A stretch of DNA of 64,000 nt from Macrostomum hystrix (lineage: Eukaryota > Platyhelminthes > Macrostomidae): assembly GCA_950097015.1 (NCBI GenBank), contig CATNEN010000030.1:1783001-1847000 (forward strand). Reading direction: 5' to 3'. Under the pieces are notes generated by a model. It did no database searches, had not been told where the DNA came from, and was given only the letters and a program-made list of their open reading frames with translations. Positions 21,124 to 33,217 of the stretch are shown one piece after another. Within the stretch, counting starts at the first letter, position 1; each line of letters opens with the position of its first letter. A program made the translations under genes and the position numbers.

Positions 21124-22575
21124 TCAGACTGCGCCGTTGCTTCTGACAGACTTCCGGCAAGCCAGCAGGAAGCCTCCACCGTTTTGCATCTCAGGGTCGT
21201 GCACGACCGCCGTCGTCGCCGATATTGTTGCATCGCCAGTTGCCACCAGTGCAATCGCCGTCCCTGACGCTGTCGCATGAGCGCAATCAGCTAGCTCGTC
21301 TTCGTCGTCGTCCTCTTCATCGTCCTCGTCTTCGTAGCTAATACGACCGCGGCGCACTGAGGCTGCCTTTGCGTGGGCAACGCGGCTGCGTCTAGTTCCG
21401 TCCGCTGTTGGGGCATTCGCAGCATGCGGACGGGAGCGGCTGGCGCAGCAGCAGAATACGGCTGACATCATACGTTGGCGGAAGGACTGCATGATGATGC
21501 AATAAACCACGGGGTTGGTACACGAGTTAAGCGTCACCAGCGCAACGCCTATCAGCTGAGTCGGCGAGTTGTACACGTACTGGACGATTTCCAGGTGTCC
21601 CAACAGATAGTAGATACAATCGTAGCTGAAGCACACAATGAAAATTCCTGTAATTATCACCGCAGACTTAGTAAGCTCTGTCGCCGCCCTCTGGCGAAGC
21701 TTGCTAGTCTGCATTCCGCGGTCGCCAAGGCGATAGATGATGACAGCGTACAAGCAGACCACGGCAGCAACTGGTCCGAGGTACACCACAAAAAACCACA
21801 CAAAGCCATAAACGCGAAAAGCTTTTTTGAACACTTTGCTAGTGATTTCGGTGCTACAGATGTTGTTCTGTGCATCAAACTCCACCGAGAAGACGTCGAT
21901 AATATTGACTGCAAGAGAATAGCCGTGCAATACCAACAGGTGTACCACGGCGCTCTTGTAGCCCAGCGTTTTGTACTTGACCGGCTTGTACACGGCGAAA
22001 AAGCGATCGATGGCTATGAGGATTAGGTTCTGAACACTGCTGAACACGAAGTACCAGTACAGCAGCTGGCTAGCAATCACGTGGCACAGTAGAAAGCCTA
22101 CGCCAGTATTGCTGGTTGGATTCTGGGCGGGCTTCACCAACAAAATCAGAGTGACAACGCAGACCATGAAGTCCATGACCGTCTGATGAAGGAACACGGC
22201 CGAGGCAAACTTTGACTGGTAGCGGCGCCTTAACAGCGTCAGGATCACCAGGAAGTTTCCGATCATGCCTAAAGTGGTCAGGACGCCCTGAATCCAGTGC
22301 AGGATCTCCACCCACCAGGACAAATAGGCCGGTGGGGCCGCTGTTCCATTGGTGGCATTCCAGAAGTCCAGCGATAACAGAGCCGAATAGTTTAGAAGCG
22401 CAGTGGTGTTGCCAGAAAACTGCTGTCGCTGCGGGCGGTAGGTCAGGTTTTGATTGTATTGATCCAGACTAATTAGAAATTCACGGCGTATCTGTTGCTC
22501 TTCCATCCTAAGCTCAAGTAACAGCAAGCGAGGGCTCGGACCGAGCTGCACCAATGAGATTATCAGTGGCTTCAA
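21124..22575 (-). CDS. Orphan class A (rhodopsin-like) GPCR
   Basis: Seven-span receptor of the plasma membrane, 483 residues in one uninterrupted frame. The N-terminus (about 95 residues) has five sequons (N43, N56, N62, N73, N76). Span 1 contains GNFLV. Cys164 at the top of span 3 pairs with Cys240 in extracellular loop 2. The end of span 3 is DRF (190-192) instead of DRY. Span 7 has NPVVY (354-358), the NPxxY motif. Three cysteines at 375-377 are likely palmitoylation sites after helix 8. Span 6 reads FIVCFSYD, so the usual CWxP is lost. The C-tail has a run of Glu/Asp near residue 410. An alternative start is Met24. The ligand is unknown; the general pattern resembles peptide-type invertebrate orphans, but I cannot name a subfamily. 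Confidence 0.9.
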   Translation of the reverse strand: MKPLIISLVQLGPSPRLLLLELRMEEQQIRREFLISLDQYNQNLTYRPQRQQFSGNTTALLNYSALLSLDFWNATNGTAAPPAYLSWWVEILHWIQGVLTTLGMIGNFLVILTLLRRRYQSKFASAVFLHQTVMDFMVCVVTLILLVKPAQNPTSNTGVGFLLCHVIASQLLYWYFVFSSVQNLILIAIDRFFAVYKPVKYKTLGYKSAVVHLLVLHGYSLAVNIIDVFSVEFDAQNNICSTEITSKVFKKAFRVYGFVWFFVVYLGPVAAVVCLYAVIIYRLGDRGMQTSKLRQRAATELTKSAVIITGIFIVCFSYDCIYYLLGHLEIVQYVYNSPTQLIGVALVTLNSCTNPVVYCIIMQSFRQRMMSAVFCCCASRSRPHAANAPTADGTRRSRVAHAKAASVRRGRISYEDEDDEEDDDEDELADCAHATASGTAIALVATGDATISATTAVVHDPEMQNGGGFLLACRKSVRSNGAV

Positions 22576-25500
22576 GAACCAATTCGATGCTTTAATGTCG
22601 ATAAATCAACTCGACAGCATGATCGAATTGTCGAAGTCTCAGACTGAAATATTTTCGAAACTTCTGATGAATTTTGGCAATGCTTTCGACAGCTCGGCTG
22701 ACAAGAGTCTCTTAAGTGACTTTTATTCAGTTTGCTCAAGCCAGACGCCTACGAAACTATCAGAAAATTCCTCTGCGCCCCTACCTGGGGATCTATATTT
22801 TTCTCAGCCCGAACTGCCTGCCATTGGCTGTAGGTTTCGGTCAATGGCTGAGCGACTGAAATAGTGTTGTTTGTGTGTCTTAAGTCTTTCACACAAGGGA
22901 GAGAGAAAGAGAAGCAGGGGTTGTGGGAGAAGTGTTTGGGTGGCACATTGGGTGGCATCAGTCAAATTGGAGAGCAGCAGCGGAGGAGGAGGCTGAAGTG
23001 CAAAAAACACTCTCCTCCCTTTGCCACCGGTGATATCGACAGACGTTTTCAATCGGAGAGCAGTCAGCTCCCCGTCGCGCTGAAAAGCAAATTTCACTCG
23101 ATATTCATGTGGATGAGACTCTCTGACAGCGGGCTTTTGAATCTTCGTCGATCCGACAAGCAAAATGAATCGAGACCCTGCTATAATGTAGATTAAATAG
23201 ATTTCAATCATGACATAGCTCAGACAGGATGATCTGTCAACCTGTCACTGATTTATAAACTTGTTCTGTCTGGGGGCTATACAATGTTTTAAGCTCGGCA
23301 AAGTTAGTTTAAGTTATCGTAATGGCTCTATAGGCCTTTATATAGAGGAAAATAGCTGTATGTGAAAAAAAATCAACAAATTGGTTGTTAACTTGGGAGA
23401 GAAATTTTAATTTGCCTTTCCAGCTCTGGGAATCTTTGTACATCGGATCCCGTGTCTCATTAAGCATGGACGAGAGCTAGCATTTCATCCATATGCCGAG
23501 ACACAGCCGCATAATTAGTTGCCTAGCTTTAGCTTGCTGACTAGCTAAGAAGCCGTTTCCACTTCCGACTCTGTGATGGGGCCTTTCTCGCAGCAATTGT
23601 TGCTTTGGGATCTGCATGAGGCTGCCAGTATCGTATTTAAAAATAAGCCATGCCGTTTTCAGCCGCTGAGCTGACACGCGAGAAACGCTGCAGTATTTCA
23701 TGCGGATCATGAAGACAAAGATGACTATAGCGCAATGTTACTCGAATCCAAATCACTGTAAACCACCTCAGAAGTATAGTGCCTCAGAAAACAATGCGAG
23801 CGATCGGGAATATAAAAACAATGAATCAGGTCATAAAAGGTGCTCTAGCGACTACAGGAAAAATCTATTACGAGCAAGTACGATTCTGGGAAGGTATCTC
23901 TCTTAACTTAACTTAATTGTTTTAATCTATTATTAAATTTCTGTCAATCATTGTGTTTAAGAAATAAACTAAATTAGCACGTCAAATACTCGTACACGAC
24001 AGGCATCGCGGTATCATTCCTGTGCGTATCCAGTCTTGTACCTCTATTGCGTTTGCTTCTCACTGCATGGGCTGCCTCTCTGATTGGCTGGACTACGATT
24101 TTCTCTCCTTCGCCTGCAGCCACCCCCGCCCCGCACCCACCCAGCCCCGCACCCACCCCAGCCCACCGTTGAGCCAGAATTGACTACCGCTGCAAATTTC
24201 GTTAGTCTCGGTGGACTTGGGTTCAGTTGGAACATGGTATTGTACTGCCTCCCCATTGTATTGAGTGTCGGAACACACTGATCTCTTTTATTGCGTCTTT
24301 GTGTCTGAATTAGATGCGCCAGATTTTCCCGCATTTGCTTTCAGAAAAAATTCATGCCTAAGCAACGGGGCCAATGCCACAGATTTAATTGACACTTTAC
24401 GAGCCACATGGAATCTAGTGCTGACAGACCAGGCTATTTAATGCTATAATCAGCCAACAAGCACACCTGAGCCAGCATTGCATTGCCACATTGCATTGCC
24501 TCTAATTGACATGCATGCTAATGGGCCTTATGCGGTCCTCAGGCGAGTGCGTATTACTCAGCTTTGTTCTCATCTGTCCGCTTCACTAGTGACGATCTGA
24601 AATCACTAGCAGGGTCTAAATTTAGCACTCAAATGGCGACATCAGAAATAAGTATTTAGTTTGAGTTACATTCAAATAAACATTCAAATATTAAAGTAAC
24701 CAAGTGAGAAAATTTAGACAACTTATTGGGAATTCGTTTTTTATGACCCGTGCAGGCACATACAGTTTATAGGGTGTGACCAAAACGCTTAATAATTCCG
24801 ATTAAATTTAACATTCGAAGCAGGAGTCGATTTCTAATTCTCAAATTTTCAGTTCTTGGATTTCAAATTCGGAATAATAACTGATATTCTTGATCAGGGT
24901 GTGGTTCTTTCAAAACCGAAGCCAAAATGCACTTTTGTGAGTTGATGCCCGCGTCTACATGAGTCAGTTTGCAGGCAAGGTTGAATTAAATGGCGATACA
25001 ATAGCAGGTTGCGATGCGACATCTGCATTCGGTCACATGCTATCGCAAACCCATTCATGTTACCATGCCACAATGCAACCTGCAAATGTCCTGAGACAAT
25101 GAGCACCTGTACCTCTGCTGAGCACTTTTGCCCACAAAAGTCCCTCTAATCGTTTGCGTGTATCGTTGATAAGCTATTATGCGTTGCGTGTTGCGAAAAA
25201 AACCTTTTCTGTGTCAATGCTGTAGAAATCGAGCTTTAACAAGCAGCTGAAACGCAGCTGAAATGTATTCGGGCTTAATCCTCATGGTGGGAAAAATGCT
25301 GTGCATTGACGAATTTTCCTTCGACTCAAAGGTTGCTCGTAAATTACATACCATCGCGATCGACTTGAGCCACCTGTTGGAGGCTGTGAAACTTGTTGCT
25401 AGAGTGATTAGCAGTGCAATTGTCAGGTGGTTAGCATGCTCATATAAAAGGAGTCAGCTTAGTAACCATTTCAAGTGCGAATGACTGCAGAGACATTATT

Positions 25501-28500
25501 ACAAGCTGCTGAGTAAAGTGACACGTCTTTCCGAACGTAGAAAATTTTGTTTTAAGCCGGGACTCGAGTCCTATCTGCAAATTAGAGATCAAGAAACTGC
25601 GCTCCTCGCTTGTGAGCAGGAGAAATTTCAGGGTGAATTTAAATGCAAGTCTGTTGCATGTACATGTAGTGGATTAATATTCTGGAAAGCATTGGAGCAT
25701 TGCCGATGCTGCTAAACCCGGTAAATTATTCTCCTGATGCTAAAAAATTCGCTGGTAAACAATTTCCTTTTTCTTCCCCTAAAATCTTCAAGGAGGGTGA
25801 ATCGATTAGTAATAATTTGCAGCGAAAGCAACTCAACATCACCCCAACTCTCAGGCGCACCTGTCGTGCATTCAAATCAGTCTTGCCCTATTTGTTCCAT
25901 ATAGTTTTTTAGCGATGTAAGATTTTCAACAGAGAGAGAGTGCTTTTCAACAGGGGTAGATGCAACAGATAATTTTTTCAACCCATGCCTGCTATATGTA
26001 TCTGACTTCAATCCAATACGCACACCAGCTAGGCTGGGATGCCAAATTGCCACCGCCAAAAATTTAACTTTATGAAATTAGAAGTTCTACCTTCTGTTGG
26101 CGCTTATTAATTCAAGTCTTAATTCAATGGTCTTAATTCGAGCAGTGGGATTTTTCTAAACTTAACAAAGCTCTGAAAAAAGGAATAAAAAAGGACACTG
26201 CCACTTAAAACCCAATAAGGAATTGATTTTTTATGTTTGCTGCTATTTAAGCTATACTGTAAGTGTAAAGGCTGGCTCAATGCAACAAGTGAAAAACAAC
26301 GTTGAGCTTGTTAATTTAGCGTTGTTATTATTTAGTTGAACAATACATCATATTGTTTTATTTAGCTGAACATCTAAATCTATTAAGGAACCCTCTGAAA
26401 AAATGCACATCAGCATTAAGTGTCTGGTTGAAGAAATCCCTGTAAATGAGGGAATAAATACCAGCTACTATCTAGACATTTCCTGTCAGGTTTAAACAGT
26501 TAAGCTATATATTTTGTCGTTGTGACGCCCAAACGTAAATGACGCAACGATATATGCGAGCGCATTTCATTAAGATTAAAATAGTTGCATTCTAAGAAAC
26601 AGCTCTTGCAATGCGGGAAATTTTTGTAGCTTCATTATGTCATACCATGACAATGAACTTACGTCGAAAAGTCAGTCTGAGAAGTTCTAATGACATGAAA
26701 GAAATAGAAAGCTATTATAACTTTATTAGGTAACTTTAGGTCCTCATATATATATGTGTGTGTATCTATTCTAATATGTAACTTGTTTGTATTTTATGTA
26801 CTGTGACCTGTGTGTTTTCTTAGACTCTAAGAAACCCACTCATTACTCAATCTTTTCAAATACTTTCCTTTAATCATTCTTAATTTTAGTTTTAGTTTTA
26901 TCCTTTGCATAAAAACGCCTGATATCAATACATACCAGATCCCATTTATATGGCATATCAGACTGTAGCCTACTACTGTAGGTAGATGTGATAAATAATG
27001 GTGTGTAGGGCCTAGTCAATCTCAATAATTTTATAGGGTTAATATGTTAATCACATTGTAGCACAAGCATCTGTAACACATTGTAGCACATATAAAAGCT
27101 TGAATTATATTAATAATCAATTAATTATACAATTTCTTAATTATTAAAATAGAGTACTTAATTGTACAAAGCAGTCATTTACTCAGTTTGCTACCTGGTT
27201 GATGATTAGATTTTAAATCTCCTATTCAAAAATTCTAGTTACAATAGCTACTGCTTATATGGCTATAGTAAATACTGATTATATTTTGGGTTTCTGGTCT
27301 TATCGTCTGCTGCCACCTTGTCTTCTATTAACTTGTCTAAAAAGTTTTTTCAAACTTATCTGCCATATAGACAATTAAAAAGTCATCTGCTATCATATAG
27401 TGACTTGAAAGCAATTTTAAAATATCAGAGACATAGCCATATATATACAGCATATTTAATAGCAGGTTGACCTTCCTTTCATTGACACAGAACAAAAAGT
27501 ATGTGCAAATATGCTCACATTATTCAAATAACTAAAAAATCAGCTGATCTTTGAGTCACACACTGGCATGATAGCAAGGTGATTAATTTATTCTTATTCC
27601 AGTTAAGTCCAAGTTTGCCAACAAATAAGTTTGTCTGCTCATAAATTTAACTTGCTTACAAAGTCAAATCATCTGTTGGCAGACAAGATGGTGGCAGTCA
27701 AAGAGACTGGAACCCATATTTTGTGTTCTAGCAAGCTGTAGTCTGTTATTTAATAGAGGATTTTACTGTTTTAGGAGTTTTTTCTTGAGTATAGAACATA
27801 TTACTATGATTAGAATGTAGCTAACAAAGTCAGGGAAATGAAACATAGCAAGCATGGTCCCTAAGCATGTACTTTGTGTGACTCTTATGGGGTTTAATGA
27901 CTGGCTGGCAACCCCCGCACCTTGTCCTTTCTGCCCCCATTTTTGTGTGCTCTGCATCCCCTCTGACTTTGCCCCTCTGTGCCCACCCCCTCCTCAAGCC
28001 ACTTATTTGGCTGCCCTGCCTCTTGCTCCAAATACAGAGGCAGTATATATATTTACATTGTTTTTATTGCTGAATTGTTAATGTAAAAATGTTCAGAACT
28101 TCAAGATAATTGTTTACTTATCAGTTTTTAATAAAAACAGATTTCTAAAAAGTCTCAACAAAATGTTATTTCATAACAGTTTAGAGATTATAAGTTATCG
28201 TAGTACTTAACTAGCTTGTACTTTTTATTTGTAAGCTAACATTGTTTTGGTGAAGGACAACATAGTGATTCATTGTTATATAGATACTCATGTTTTGCAG
28301 CTAGTCTTTTAATGCCTTCCTAATAGTAAGCACAACTGTTAAGTTGAACAGCTATTGCTTTGTCTAGGGGATGGGCTAGGGTCTGCTTGTCCACATTGTT
28401 TTAAATATGCTGCTAAATATCGCTATAGAAATGGCTAGACTTTCGCATTTTCCATGGTTTTAATAGCTTTCAACTAGTGTGAGGTGTAATGTCCGCATGA

Positions 28501-28997
28501 CACAATCGCTTGCTCACAATGGGTATTTTGATGATTTTTTATTGAAAGGCTGTAAATGGTTGCTTTAGACAGGTTTAAGCAGTGCCAGTAGTAGCTGACA
28601 GCTCAGTGAGCACAGTTTTTAGTTGAGTTGCCTGTTGTTTGCGCGCTGTGAGCACAAGAAGAGGCATATTATTGAGTGACCCTTGTCCAGTACACAAGCC
28701 GCCTGTCCCGCCGATAAAATTTCAGCCTTGCGGTGTGCATACTGGCCGCTGCGGCTCCTGCCCCCTCCCCTTGAGCGTGCATCGGCCGGGATCAGACAAA
28801 AATCGATTATTCTTGCACAAATCTACTGGAAAATCCCAATGATCCTGCAGCTGTTGCACTAAATCCCAACTTAGCTTAATAGTTCGCTGACAATCAGTTT
28901 CAATACTTAGTCGCGGAATAGAAAGCAAAGTGTCCTGCAGTTGTTTAATATAAGATTTATTTGCTAGTATCCATTGGCAACAAAGCAAACATCCGTC
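22576..28997. other. 6.4-kb gene-poor AT-rich region
   Basis: No coding sequence recognised on either strand, no tandem array and no clear SINE. Contains a C-rich block at 24120-24170 (listed apart) and short AT microsatellites near 26745-26765. It is the longest stretch without a tandem array in the left half of the window and may hold regulatory DNA for the divergent GPCR and GALNT genes. Confidence 0.45.
24120..24170 (-). other. C-rich / G-quadruplex-forming tract
   Basis: About 50 bp of CCCC, CCC and CACCC runs separated by one to four bases, including CCCCGCACCCACC twice. The minus strand therefore has more than four GGG runs with short loops, which fits the G-quadruplex pattern. Seen directly; folding is inferred. 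Confidence 0.6.
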
Positions 28998-31900
28998 ATG
29001 CGTCTCTGCCGCCGGAACTGCCGGTCTTGGCTGTTGACCCTGCTAGCCTGCCTGAGTCTGGCCTATGTCTACGTGACCTTGTCGGGCCGGAACCGTCACC
29101 GGACCGATGCTAAAATCGGCGGTTCCAATGTCGGCCAGAGCGGCAAGGACGCAGAGCTTGATGCAATCTGTCAGCGGCTTGGTGTGACGCACGATGTCTA
29201 TCAGGCCAGACTGCGCAGATTCGCAGAATACCAGAAATCCGAGCCGTTTCGTCAGGGCGACGGTGAACAGGGTCGCGGTGTGTACCTGACCTCCGAGGAG
29301 AAGGTTAGTGCCGCCACAGTTCCCATCCTAGTGTTAAGTAACGTTTGCCAACTCCTCGACCTCATCTTGTTCTGCAGGCTCGTCTAGGCTACGACGCCAT
29401 GTTCGTCAAGGAGGCCTTTAACCGCATCAGCAGCGATCGGATCAGTCTGGACCGTAGCCTCAGCGACATGCGCACGGTCGAGTGCCGGGCCGTCAAGTAT
29501 CCGGACGACCTGCCGAGCCTCAGCGTTGTCATCATCTTCCACGAGGAGGCGTGGTCCTCGCTGATGCGCACCGCACATTCCGTGGTCAATCGGACACCGC
29601 CGCGTTACCTCAAGGAGGTGAGCGGGGTTTTATGAGGGCTGAACTAGCTGATGGTATTGCTGAACTAGCTGATGGTATTGCTGAACTAGCTGATGGTATT
29701 GCTGAACTAGCTGATGGTATTGCTGAACTAGCTGATGGTATTGCTGAACTAGCTGATGGTATTGCTGAACTAGCTGATGGCATTGCTGAACTAGCTGATG
29801 GCATTGCTGAACTAGCTGATGGTATTGCTGAACTAGCTGATGGCATTGCTGAACTAGCTATTGGGATTGCTGAACTAGATGGTGGAATAGCTGAAAATAA
29901 GCAGTATTTGACGTTCTGCCAACTGACTTAGGTTGTACTGCTCGACGACTTCAGCACAAAGCAGCACCTGTTGCGTCACCTGGATGAATACCTGGCACGC
30001 ACCTTCCCAGACGGCGTGGTGCGAGTTGTTCGCAGTCGCGAGCGCCTTGGACTGATCCGGGCCAGGCTGGAGGGCGCAAAGGCGGCCACTGGGGATGTTG
30101 TGGCCTTCCTTGATAGCCACTGCGAGGCCACCAAAGGCTGGGCGGAGCCGCTGCTAGCTCGCATCAAGGAGTCACGCAGCGCTGTGCTCTGCCCGATCAT
30201 CGAGAGCATCTCGTCCGACTCTCTGTCCTATAACGGCGGCGGCGCCTCCTACTCCGTTGGCTCATTCTGGTGGTCTGGCCACTTCACCTGGGATATGGTA
30301 GGCTCTGCATTACAAGCCTGGGTTATGTTAGGATATGTTAGGCTCTGCATTACCTGGGATACGGTAAGCTCTGCATTTCCTGGGATATGGTAGCCTCTGC
30401 ATTTCCTTGGGCATGGCGAAAGTTTGTACTTAAAATATAATTACACTTTTTTGCAAATTCTACTCTTAGTAGCAAAATCAGGTTATGATGAGTTAATAAA
30501 ATAAACGGCGAGATTAAACGTTTTTAGGCTGTGTTCCTGTTGGTAACATTTGTTATAGTTATTTGGTGCGTTGCTAACAACATATATGCGGAGCACATTC
30601 CAGTGCACAGATAACAGCCTATCTTGCACACGTGCTTTGTAAAACATAGAGCGCTCAGTACAGGCACCAATTGGGGGTTTTGTGGCTCTGTCCTTCGAAA
30701 TGAAGCAATAAATACGCGTATATCCAGTTACAAACTATAAGCAAGAAATGACAGGAAACCTATTTACTAGTATTTTTCCGACATTAGGCTTCTGTGCAGA
30801 CGTATTTCGCAGCAGCTATATGGATTTCCCACTTAAGGGATTTCCTGTTTTACGAATATACGTCATAAAAAATGTTCCGATTTAATATTTGCTAACTTTT
30901 TGCTGCCTTTCCAACGTTTGGGATTCTCTAACTGGAAAAATTTCTCATTGTCTGATTTCCCATCTCTAGTGAATCCCTCAAAGTGGGGAATCACTAGAGG
31001 TGGGAAATCAGTGATTCCCCACTTTGAGGGATTCTCCACTTTGAGGGATTCCCCACTTTGAGGGATTCCCCAACTTGAGCGATTCCCCACCTTAAGGGAT
31101 TTCCCCACCTTGAGGGATTCCCCACCTTGAGGGATTCCCCACCTTGAGGGATTCCCCTTCAAGCGATTTCCAATTTTAGAATTTCCAGCTTTAAGTGATT
31201 TCTCATTTTTCTCATCTCTCATCTTCCACTTGAATGGACTTCTAGCTTTAAGGGATTTCCCGCTTCGAGGAATTTCTGATTCCTCACTTATACAGTAGAA
31301 TGACCATGATATTTTCCCTCTGAGGAAAGACCAGGGGGGTATTTCAAATGCCCACTTATTTCAGCATTATTTGGGATTTCCCTGTACGGATTTCCAATTT
31401 AAGCAATCCCAACTGGAGGGATTTCCCACTAGCAAGCTAAACCATTGCACCCTCCGCACCCCGCCAGATCCCTGACCACGAGACGCGCCGCCGCCAGAAG
31501 TCCACGGATCCTATTCGCAGCGCCACCATGGCCGGCGGACTGTTCGCCGTGGATCGAAAGTACTTCTTCGAGATTGGCGCCTACGACGAGGGCATGGGAA
31601 TCTGGGGCGGCGAGAACCTGGAGATCTCATTCCGAGTGTGGATGTGCGGCGGCACCCTTGAGTTCATTCCCTGCTCCCGGGTGGGCCACATCTTCCGCGC
31701 CTCGCATCCCTATTCGTTTCCCGGCCACAAGGATTACCATGGGCTCAACACTATGCGGCTGGTGGACGTCTGGATGGACGAGTACAAGCGGCTGTTCTAC
31801 ATGCACAGGTGTGCGAGATTCACTCCTTTGAGCCTTTCGATCCTTCGTCTATACTTGACCTACTTGGTTTCTTCATGACCCACTTGGTTTACTCATGACC

Positions 31901-33012
31901 CACTTGGCTTACTCATGACCCACTTGGTTCATTAATGACCCACTTGGTTTACTTATGACCCACTTGGTTCATTAATGACGCATTCGTTTTATTATAATGA
32001 TCGACTTGTTTTATTCATGACCCACTTGGTTTATTCATGACCCACTTGGTTTCTTTATGACCCACTCGGTTTGTTTATGACCCACTTGGTTCACTCATGA
32101 CCGACTTGGTTTGCTCATGACCCTCTTGGTTTACTCATGATCCACTGGGTTTACTCATGACCCATTTGGTTTAATAATGACCCATTCATTTTTTTCACGA
32201 TCCACTTGTTTTTTCATGACCTACTTGGTTTATTTATGACCCACTTGGTTTATTAATGACCCAATTGTTTATTTATGACCCACTTGGTTTGTTCATGACC
32301 CACGTGGTTTATTAATGATCCACTTGATCTATCTATCCATGACCCACCTGGTCTGTCCTAGACACATTTAGTCTAACAAATTTAGTCTACACTAGATTGA
32401 ACTTGACCTAGCTCAGGCCATTGACTCGATTGTCTCCACCCGCCGCACAGGCACGACCTCATCTCCCGCACTGCCGACCGCGGTGACGTATCGAGTCGCG
32501 TTGCCCTTCGTCAGCGCCTGAACTGCAAGCCATTCTCCTGGTACCTGGAGAATGTCATACCTGAGAAATTCATACCGGACTCGCCGCGTGATGTGACAGC
32601 CTACGGCATGCTGCGCAACCCAGTCACCAACATGTGCGTGGACCTGCTGAACTATAACGAATTCGACCGGAATCCCACCGCCGCCGGCCTGTACTCCTGC
32701 CAGGGCGGCGCCTCCGGCCACCAGATCTTCTCCTATTCTAAGAAACAGGAGATCCGCCGCGAGTGGGGCTGCCTGCAGGCCGGACCAGGCTCCGACCGTG
32801 TCAGCTTCATCAACTGCGCCGCCCGGGTCACGGATCCGGAGGCTGCGGCCAGTCAGCGATGGCTGCTTGATCCGCAGAGCAAGTCTATCCGGCACGCCGC
32901 TAGCAGCCGGTGCCTCAGCGCCGAGGGCGTACACAACGGCGAGGCGGCGAGGCTAGCCGAGTGCGCGGCGAACAACCCGCACCTGATCTGGGAGTTTGAG
33001 CACCGCCTCTGA
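28998..33012 (+). CDS. Polypeptide N-acetylgalactosaminyltransferase
   Basis: Golgi enzyme that starts mucin-type O-glycosylation by moving GalNAc from UDP-GalNAc to Ser/Thr. Exons inferred at 28998-29303, 29378-29617, 29932-30297, 31468-31808 and 32451-33012; all GT-AG, phases fit, giving 604 residues. Exon 1: type II signal anchor ([16 protein letters not shown]) and stem. Exons 2-4: GT27 catalytic domain with [19 protein letters not shown], the Mn-binding DSHCE (243-247), [25 protein letters not shown] (about 350-360) and the third metal-ligand His in CSRVGHIFR. Exon 5: the DEY...R-end of the catalytic domain and a C-terminal ricin-type lectin domain with CVDLL, CLQAG and SQRWLL repeats. 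Length and order are normal for the family. Introns 2, 3 and 4 are largely tandem repeats. The isoform cannot be assigned by eye. Confidence 0.95.
29638..29885 (+). repeat. 21-bp minisatellite filling GALNT intron 2
   Basis: About 12 copies of GCTGAACTAGCTGATGGTAT plus one base. It starts about 20 bp after the exon 2 donor and ends about 45 bp before the exon 3 acceptor, so it makes up most of this 314-bp intron. Divergence rises at the 3' end. Confidence 0.96.
30287..30415 (+). repeat. 26-bp repeat that copies the exon 3 splice donor
   Basis: The exon 3/intron 3 border, CCTGGGATATG|GTAGGCTC, is repeated into the intron at 30353-30370 (CCTGGGATACG|GTAAGCTC), at 30379-30396 (CCTGGGATATG|GTAGCCTC) and more diverged at 30317-30345 and about 30405. 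Spacing is 26-36 bp. Thus at least two extra potential donors lie at 30364 and 30390. Use of 30364 would insert 22 codons without a stop; 30390 would shift the frame. Confidence 0.85.
30954..31009. repeat. Imperfect hairpin at the edge of an intronic repeat
   Basis: Arms of 18 bp (30954-30971, GATTTCCCATCTCTAGTG, and 30992-31009) with one mismatch around a 20-base loop whose sequence belongs to the adjacent repeat family. Confidence 0.8.
31010..31265 (+). repeat. 18-19-bp degenerate repeat in GALNT intron 3
   Basis: About 10 or more copies of a GAGGGATTCCCCACTTT-like unit, decaying into GGGATTTCC-type words further right. Part of an intron of about 1.17 kb. Confidence 0.85.
31862..32345 (+). 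repeat. 20-bp minisatellite in GALNT intron 4
   Basis: About 24 imperfect copies of TCATGACCCACTTGGTTTAC with length changes of one to a few bases. It begins about 50 bp after the exon 4 donor and fills most of the 642-bp intron. Confidence 0.94.
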
Positions 33013-33217
33013 GCACATTTCGAATTTCATGTTTTTTTATCCACTCTGCTTGAGTCACAATTGTCTAGCGGCGTCACGAAATCGACTCATAGATCATTCC
33101 TGTTGCACTCGCTGACTTGCAAATTTTCTTATTTTAGTGCCTTTTTAATTCGTTATGGTTTTCATTAATATTTTTGTTACAACAGCAACTGCAACCTGTC
33201 AAACTTGCACAATTGTT
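33013..33217 (+). other. GALNT 3' UTR region
   Basis: AT-rich sequence directly after the GALNT stop codon. No consensus AATAAA seen before the minisatellite begins; AATATT-type words only. Confidence 0.4.

Noticed and set aside
22804-24334. Several frames of 60-135 codons in the region 5' of the GPCR
   Set aside because: Overlapping on both strands, low-complexity or C-rich, no family features.
30298-31467. A missing GALNT exon between exons 3 and 4
   Set aside because: Joining FTWDM directly to IPDHETRRR keeps the usual family spacing between the FxW and the RR-containing segment, so no exon is needed.
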